Assembly: GCA_964581605.1 (NCBI GenBank) | Contig: CAZOPF010000080.1 | Span: 1-27,916 of the forward strand | Reading direction: 5' to 3' | From: CAADGU01 sp964581605 | Lineage (GTDB): Bacteria > Chloroflexota > Anaerolineae > Promineifilales > Promineifilaceae | DNA: 27,916 nucleotides | Shown here: positions 22,832 through 27,916 of the stretch, one piece after another | Layout: the number at the start of each line of letters is the position of its first letter | Numbering within the stretch: the first letter of the stretch is position 1 | The notes under the pieces: generated by a model | What the model saw: only the letters and a program-made list of their open reading frames with translations | What the model was told of the DNA's origin: nothing | Database searches by the model: none | Position numbers and translations under genes: made by a program

Positions 22832-22880
22832 ACGTGATGTGTGATACGTGATGCGTGACCTGATCTCACGCATCACGCAT
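22832..22880. repeat. ACGTGAT heptamer array across kinase end and spacer
   Basis: ACGTGAT, GTGTGAT, ACGTGAT and GCGTGAC (22832-22859) have a 7-bp period. TCACGCATCACGCAT (22866-22880) is the inverted complement of two such units. The right arm encodes the last residues of the giant kinase (MRDA, stop at 22866-22868), and the left arm reaches the start codon of the receiver-cyclase gene. Confidence 0.85.
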
Positions 22881-25800
22881 AACGGGTATTGTCAGCGTAA
22901 ATGCCGAGCCAATGCCTGGTGTGCTCTCGACGGTGATACGGCCGTCCAGCAAACGGGCCAGGCTGCGGCTGAGTGCCAGTCCCAACCCCACACCGTCGTA
23001 CTGCTGGCGAATGGCCGGGCTGGCCTGCTCAAACTCTTCAAAGATGCGGGGCAGGGCGTCGGCGGGGATGCCGATGCCAGTGTCCTGAATGGTAATGGCC
23101 AGCGTGTCACCCTCTGGAACGGCTTGAATGGTGACACGGCCGTGTGCCGTAAATTTTGCCGCATTGCCCAACAAGTTTATCAGAATTTGCCGAATTTTGT
23201 CCTGGTCGGAATAAATGACCGGCAGATCGGCGGGCAGCTCTTTGACGATGGCGACGCCGGGTTTGAGGCTGGGCTGCACGGCCGTGACACACAAATCCAC
23301 CACCGTCGCCAGATTAAACTGGGCCGCCTGCACCTCCATCCGCCCCGCCTCAATTTTAGCGATGTCCAAAATGGTGTTGATGATGCTCAACAGTTGTTCG
23401 GCGCTAACCAGCACCCGATCCAGGTTGTGCAATTGGCGGTCAGGGAGGGCGTCGTTGCTGCGGCGGCGCACAATGCGCGTGAAGCCAATGATGGCGTTGA
23501 GGGGTGTGCGCAGTTCATGGCTCATGTTGGCCAGGAAAGCGCTTTTGGCTTCGTTGGCCTGGTTGGCGATAGCCCGGGCGGCTTCGGCGTCCTGGGTGGC
23601 CTGGGCCAGTTCGGCGGTGCGCTGGACCACTTTTTCTTCCAGGGCAGCGTTGTAGCTTTCCAAACGGCCGTACAACTGCGCGTTTTCCAGCGAAATGGCC
23701 GTTTGGGAGGCCAGCATGTTCAGCACCGACAGATGGTTGGCCGTAAATGCGCCGGTTGCCAGGTTGTTTTCCAGGTAGAGCAGCCCGGCCAGATTGCCCT
23801 GTTGCAGCAGCGGCAGGCACAAGACCGACTGCGGCCGGCGGCTGCGAATGATCGGGTCCTGGGCGAACTGACTCTGGCTGGCATTTTCCAGCAGCACGGC
23901 CGTGTGCGACCGGGCCACATATTGAATCAGGGACAGCGGTAGCGCCACCTCTCCTTCTCCGGCCCAGGCGGCCGGTTGCCAGCCTGCCTCAGGCGCATGG
24001 CCGTTTTCGGGGGGCAGCAGCAGGCAGCCCGTTTGCGCCCCGGCGTTTTCAATGACAATGCCCATCAGCCGTTCCGTCAGGCGCGGCAGCACAATTTCGC
24101 TGGCGATAGCCTGCGACGCTTTGATCACACTGGTCAGGTCGAGTACGGCCGTGCTGCTCACCGTCGTCGAAGCCATCGTGGCTGTGCGGGTAGTGGAGGT
24201 GACGCTGATCGTGTCACCGCTGCGCTCTGGCGGCGGGGCCAGGTGGGGGAAGCGTTCGGCCATTTCCGCCGTTTTGCTGACTACGCCCCAGGCGGCGTAG
24301 GCGTCATACGCCTGCCGGTGGTAAAAGGCGGCCAGCCCATCTTCTTGGGCGGCGTGGAAGTTGCCTGCCAGTTCCAGCGCCAGCGCCGCTTCGTGCGGAT
24401 ACTGATTGGTGATGGCTTGCTGGATGGCCTGGTCATACAGGTCGGCGGCGGCTACCGGGTCGCCCTGCACGCGGGCCAGTTCGGCCGCCACCAGGGTGTG
24501 TTTGTGGCTGAAGTTGACCGGGGCGAAGGGGATAAGTTTTGCCAGCTTTTTCTGGTTAGCGGCTACTTTTTTCAGCGTTGTTTTTTGCTCCGCCGGGCTG
24601 AAAGTGGGGTACAAAGCCAGCCGAATCAGCGAATCATACAGGTAAAAGAGGGGGATGGAGTTGGAGCCGGGGATGCGCGCCAGCAGTTCACTGGCTTCCT
24701 GGCTGTAGGGCAACCCCAGTTCCGGTCGCCCAAACAGAAAACACAACATCGCCTTTTGAATGTCAAAGGCGCAAAGGGCGCTGCGGTCATTGGCGGCGCG
24801 GTAGGCGGGCACGGTGCTTAGTTCGTCGAAAAAATCTCCTTGTAGCAGGTAGGGAAGGGGCGTGGGTTGGCTGAGGTTCACGGCCGTTTGCACATAAAAG
24901 TTATGCACGTAATGGATTTTCTCTTTTTTATAGTAGGCCATCACCTCGCCGTATTGGATCATTTCCGGGGTGAGCTGCGCCAGATTTTCGCCCACATGCA
25001 GGGCGTGTTTGCTGTAGCCATAGGCGCAATAGGCGGCAAATTCCGGGTCACCCGCTGCTAACGCTGCCTGGTATGCCTCTTGCAAGGCGGGCAGTGTGTC
25101 TCGCAAATGCTCTTTCCAGTGGCGCACAAAGACGTTAAAGACCATGTGGGTGGAGCCGGTCATCTCCACTGCCTGTAATTGATCCAGCAGCTTGATCGCC
25201 ATCTGGCAGTAGGCATAGCCGCTGTCATAATCACGTAAGACGCTGACGAGGATGAGGCCGTAGGTGGCAAAAGCGCGGCAGGCAAAGGGGGTGTTGCCGT
25301 ATTTGACGTATCGCTGCGCCAGGTGCAGCACGATCAGGGCAAACAGTTCGGTGGAGACAAAATAGGCGGTGACGCCGGCCCGCGCCAGGATACTGGTGAT
25401 GGCTAACTGTTCGGGGTCGCTCATGCGCGGCAGGCGGAGCAGGTCATCGGGGGATTTGCCGCGCAGGGCGCGCCGCGTTTGCAACAGGGCGGGCAGCAGG
25501 TGGCGGCGGCTGGGGTGGCGGGGGAGCTTGAGGCCAAATTGTTGCAAGGCGGCAACGGCCGTGTCCAACGCCTCATCTAGCCTGTTCTGGTGGGTTTGCG
25601 CCTGGATGATGGTCTCGTAAACGGGGGCCTTGTCCAGCAGGGTACGGCCGTGCCGGATCACCACCTCCGTCCATTGCCCCATCTCATCGTACTGGCCGCT
25701 GAGATTGGCGGCGGCGGCGGCCTGCGTGTGCAGCGCCAGCGCCAGATCATACTGGCGTGCCCAGGCAGCATCGCCGTTGAGCAGGCGGATGCCCTTGCCC

Positions 25801-27916
25801 AGATATTCCAACGCCGGTAAAAAGGCAGCGGACTGCATCGCTTTTTGCCCGGCGGCCAGATTCAGGGCAGCCAGTTCGTCCCGTTCGGCCTGGGTGGTCA
25901 GCAAGGGTTGGGCCAGGTTGAGGTGGTTGAGGATGGTGAAGAGGGCAGCGTCACGGCCGTCTGACCCCGCCGCCTGCAACAAATAGTTGCCAATTTGCCG
26001 GTGGGTGATCTGTTTTTCACCTTCGTCCAGCAGGGCATAGGCGGCCTGTTGGATGCGGTCGTGGGCAAATTTGTAGGCGGCGTTGGTGGGTACGTCAAAC
26101 ACCGCCAGCCGGTACTCGTCGTTGAGCGGGATGATGAGGCCGGCAATGATGCTCTCCCACAGGGCAACGGCCGTGTTCTGCCCCGTCTGGTTATAAGCCA
26201 ACGCCAGCGTCGCCAGGTCAAAACGAGCGCCAATGCAGGCCGCCAATTGCAGAACCGTTTGCCCGGCGGGGGACAACTGCTGAATGTGCCCGGTGATCAG
26301 TTCCACCACATTGTCGGTGATGTCTCTGGCCTGGATGCCGGGCAGGTCCCACTGCCAGCGACCGGCGTCGTAGTCAAAGGCGATCAGGTCAGCGGCGACC
26401 AGCGATTTCAGAAATTCGCCGATGAAAAAGGGGTTGCCGCCCGTTTTTGCCAGCACCAGTTCGGCCAGCAGCCGGGTTTCGGTTACGGCCGTGTGTAAGG
26501 CGTCGGCCACATATTGGTTGATGACGGGCAGCGCCAGCGGTGTCAGGGCGATGTCGCTGACGGGGATGCCGCTCTGGCGCAGGTTGTTCATCATCTGCCA
26601 GACGGGGTGGGTCTGGCCGATTTCAGCGTCACGGTAGGCGCCGATGAGCAGCAAGTGGCGGGTGTGGGGGGCGGTGATGAGCCGCTGCAAGAGCTGGCGC
26701 GACCCGGCGTCCATCCATTGCCAGTCATCCAAAAACAGCACCAGTGGGTGGTCGGCCTGGGCAAAGACGCGGATGAAGTTTTGGAAGGCCAGGGTGAAGC
26801 GGGTTTCGGCTTCGCTGGGGGGCAGCGGCGGCGGCGTGGGCTGCGGGCCGATAATCCATTCCACCGCCGGGATCACATCTATGATGACCTGCCCGTTGCC
26901 GCCGAGAGCGGCCAATAACTGCTCGCGCCAGGCGGTGAGGCGCGTTTCGCTTTCGCTGAGAAGCTGGTTGACCAGTTCTTGAAAGGCGTGGATGAGGGCG
27001 GCGTAGGGCGTGTGGTGAAGCTGGTCAAATTTGCCGCTGATGAAGGCGCCGCGCTGGATGGCGGTGGCGCGGTGCAGTTCACGCGCCAGAGTGGATTTGC
27101 CCACGCCGGCCGCACCGGTGACGAGCAGGAGTTCCACGCGCCCCTGCTGGGGGTCGGCCACACGGCTGAAGGCGTTGAGCAGAGTCTGGACTTCGGCCTC
27201 ACGGCCGTATAGCAGTTGGGGCAGTTGGAAGCGGGCGGATATATCGTGTTGGGCCAGGGGGAAAGGGGTGATACGGCCGTCTGCCTGCCACTGCCGCCAA
27301 CATTCCTGCAAATCCGCTTTCAGCCCATACGCTGATTGGTAGCGGTCTTCGGCGTTTTTAGCCAGCAGGCGCAAAACGATGTCGCTGAGGGGGGTGGGTA
27401 CGGCCGGGTTCAGCGTGTGCGGCGGCTGCGGTGGGCGGGCGATGTGGGCATGTACCAGTTCGATGGGGTCTTGTGCCGTGAAGGGGGGCTGCCCGGTGAG
27501 CAACTGGTAAAAGGCTGCCCCCAACGAGTAATAATCGGCGCGGTAATCCATCGCCCGGTTCATACGCCCCGTTTGCTCTGGCGAGATGTAGGCCAGGGTG
27601 CCTTCCAGCACACGCGGGCTGCGGATTTCCGGGTTTTCGCGGCTGAGGGAGGTGGAGAGGCCAAAGTCAATAATTTTAACCACGCCGCTGTCCGGGTTCC
27701 AGATGATGTTGGCCGGATTGATGTCTTTGTGGATCAGGTTTTGTTGATGGATGGCGTCTAGCTGGTCGGTGATGTGCAGCGCCAAAGGCAGGAAGCTGTG
27801 CAGCGGCAGTGGGGCGTTCACCAGCCGCGCCAATGACTGCCCGCCAAAATCTTCGACGACCATGGCCAGGCTGTTTTTGAAACTTTCCAGGGCATGTACC
27901 TGGATCAGCCCGTCGC
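22866..27916 (-). CDS. Giant Ser/Thr kinase - AAA ATPase - GAF - histidine kinase (5' truncated)
   Basis: At least 1680 residues are visible; the frame stays open to the window edge (DGLIQVHALESFKNSLAMVVEDFGG), so the kinase N-lobe lies outside. Order along the protein: kinase C-lobe with HKDINPAN (27695-27738) and DFG (27661-27678); AAA/STAND-like ATPase with Walker A GAAGVGKST (27090-27125) and Walker B LVLFLDDWQW (26709-26748); a long TPR-like helical region (about 26250-24320); GAF (about 24140-23660); a coiled coil. It ends in HisKA with phosphoacceptor His at 23517-23519 (NMSHELRTPLN) and HATPase with NAAKFT, DTGIGIP and GLGLAL. This matches the trifunctional kinases known from cyanobacteria and Chloroflexota. 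It has no receiver of its own; the receiver-cyclase downstream is the likely partner. Confidence 0.94.
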   Translation of the reverse strand, partial: DGLIQVHALESFKNSLAMVVEDFGGQSLARLVNAPLPLHSFLPLALHITDQLDAIHQQNLIHKDINPANIIWNPDSGVVKIIDFGLSTSLSRENPEIRSPRVLEGTLAYISPEQTGRMNRAMDYRADYYSLGAAFYQLLTGQPPFTAQDPIELVHAHIARPPQPPHTLNPAVPTPLSDIVLRLLAKNAEDRYQSAYGLKADLQECWRQWQADGRITPFPLAQHDISARFQLPQLLYGREAEVQTLLNAFSRVADPQQGRVELLLVTGAAGVGKSTLARELHRATAIQRGAFISGKFDQLHHTPYAALIHAFQELVNQLLSESETRLTAWREQLLAALGGNGQVIIDVIPAVEWIIGPQPTPPPLPPSEAETRFTLAFQNFIRVFAQADHPLVLFLDDWQWMDAGSRQLLQRLITAPHTRHLLLIGAYRDAEIGQTHPVWQMMNNLRQSGIPVSDIALTPLALPVINQYVADALHTAVTETRLLAELVLAKTGGNPFFIGEFLKSLVAADLIAFDYDAGRWQWDLPGIQARDITDNVVELITGHIQQLSPAGQTVLQLAACIGARFDLATLALAYNQTGQNTAVALWESIIAGLIIPLNDEYRLAVFDVPTNAAYKFAHDRIQQAAYALLDEGEKQITHRQIGNYLLQAAGSDGRDAALFTILNHLNLAQPLLTTQAERDELAALNLAAGQKAMQSAAFLPALEYLGKGIRLLNGDAAWARQYDLALALHTQAAAAANLSGQYDEMGQWTEVVIRHGRTLLDKAPVYETIIQAQTHQNRLDEALDTAVAALQQFGLKLPRHPSRRHLLPALLQTRRALRGKSPDDLLRLPRMSDPEQLAITSILARAGVTAYFVSTELFALIVLHLAQRYVKYGNTPFACRAFATYGLILVSVLRDYDSGYAYCQMAIKLLDQLQAVEMTGSTHMVFNVFVRHWKEHLRDTLPALQEAYQAALAAGDPEFAAYCAYGYSKHALHVGENLAQLTPEMIQYGEVMAYYKKEKIHYVHNFYVQTAVNLSQPTPLPYLLQGDFFDELSTVPAYRAANDRSALCAFDIQKAMLCFLFGRPELGLPYSQEASELLARIPGSNSIPLFYLYDSLIRLALYPTFSPAEQKTTLKKVAANQKKLAKLIPFAPVNFSHKHTLVAAELARVQGDPVAAADLYDQAIQQAITNQYPHEAALALELAGNFHAAQEDGLAAFYHRQAYDAYAAWGVVSKTAEMAERFPHLAPPPERSGDTISVTSTTRTATMASTTVSSTAVLDLTSVIKASQAIASEIVLPRLTERLMGIVIENAGAQTGCLLLPPENGHAPEAGWQPAAWAGEGEVALPLSLIQYVARSHTAVLLENASQSQFAQDPIIRSRRPQSVLCLPLLQQGNLAGLLYLENNLATGAFTANHLSVLNMLASQTAISLENAQLYGRLESYNAALEEKVVQRTAELAQATQDAEAARAIANQANEAKSAFLANMSHELRTPLNAIIGFTRIVRRRSNDALPDRQLHNLDRVLVSAEQLLSIINTILDIAKIEAGRMEVQAAQFNLATVVDLCVTAVQPSLKPGVAIVKELPADLPVIYSDQDKIRQILINLLGNAAKFTAHGRVTIQAVPEGDTLAITIQDTGIGIPADALPRIFEEFEQASPAIRQQYDGVGLGLALSRSLARLLDGRITVESTPGIGSAFTLTIPVMRDA

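Larger units (their letters stand above)
450..27280. repeat. Dispersed palindromic octamer ACGGCCGT (about 60 copies)
   Basis: Reading the whole window by eye I find about 60 exact copies, the first at 450-457 and the last at 27273-27280; a random sequence this long would have about 0.4. Copies occur in most genes, on both coding strands, and occasionally between genes (18118, 18251). In genes it is read mostly as ACG-GCC-GTN (Thr-Ala-Val) or NAC-GGC-CGT (Asp/Tyr/Asn/His-Gly-Arg). The longest gap spans about 15.6-18.1 kb. Confidence 0.93.

Noticed and set aside
22848..26982. Several long + strand open frames opposite the giant kinase gene
   Set aside because: They lack start signals and domains; the - strand frame carries continuous, clearly recognisable domains.

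Overview
The window looks like a chromosomal segment from a Chloroflexota bacterium, probably a filamentous Anaerolineae-like lineage. This rests on style rather than a marker gene. The signs are Pro/Thr-rich linkers in exported proteins, LysM proteins, an extracellular GFGFGEI-type helical domain, Ser/Thr kinases fused to other signalling modules, and a Ser/Thr kinase-ATPase-histidine kinase fusion. No rRNA, tRNA, CRISPR array, transposase or phage gene was seen.

Left part (1-6480, + strand): a MacB-type ABC ATPase and its FtsX-like permease, a Gly-rich lipoprotein, a Tat/lipobox-exported intradiol dioxygenase-like protein, and an OmpR-type response regulator with its membrane histidine kinase. 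The set ends at a strong hairpin terminator. The spacers between these genes hold short inverted-repeat elements, several built from 7-bp tandem units.

Middle (6596-16200): a sigma-70-like factor and a FecR-domain membrane protein (- strand) are separated by a perfect hairpin. Divergent to them is a large Ser/Thr kinase-CHASE2-cyclase-like fusion whose cyclase domain has lost its key residues. Then come a two-LysM exported protein, a Nudix/degenerate-Nudix fusion coupled to a protein-tyrosine-phosphatase-like gene, and a CBS-pair protein.

Right part (16623-27916): an alpha/beta hydrolase fused to a cyclic-nucleotide-binding domain, a nitroreductase, and a compact MBL-hydrolase/TetR/DUF2568 operon. 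That operon's promoter is occupied by two tandem palindromes 21 bp apart. Last is a - strand operon of three signalling genes: a very large Ser/Thr kinase-AAA-GAF-histidine kinase (5' end beyond the window), a receiver-adenylate cyclase with all catalytic residues, and a stand-alone Ser/Thr kinase. Together with the cNMP-binding hydrolase, this suggests a local cAMP signalling circuit fed by both His-Asp and Ser/Thr phosphorylation.

Two sequence-wide patterns stand out. The palindrome ACGGCCGT occurs about 60 times by eye, where less than one would be expected by chance; this resembles cyanobacterial HIP1. Short heptamer arrays followed by their own inverted complement sit at gene borders at five or more places.
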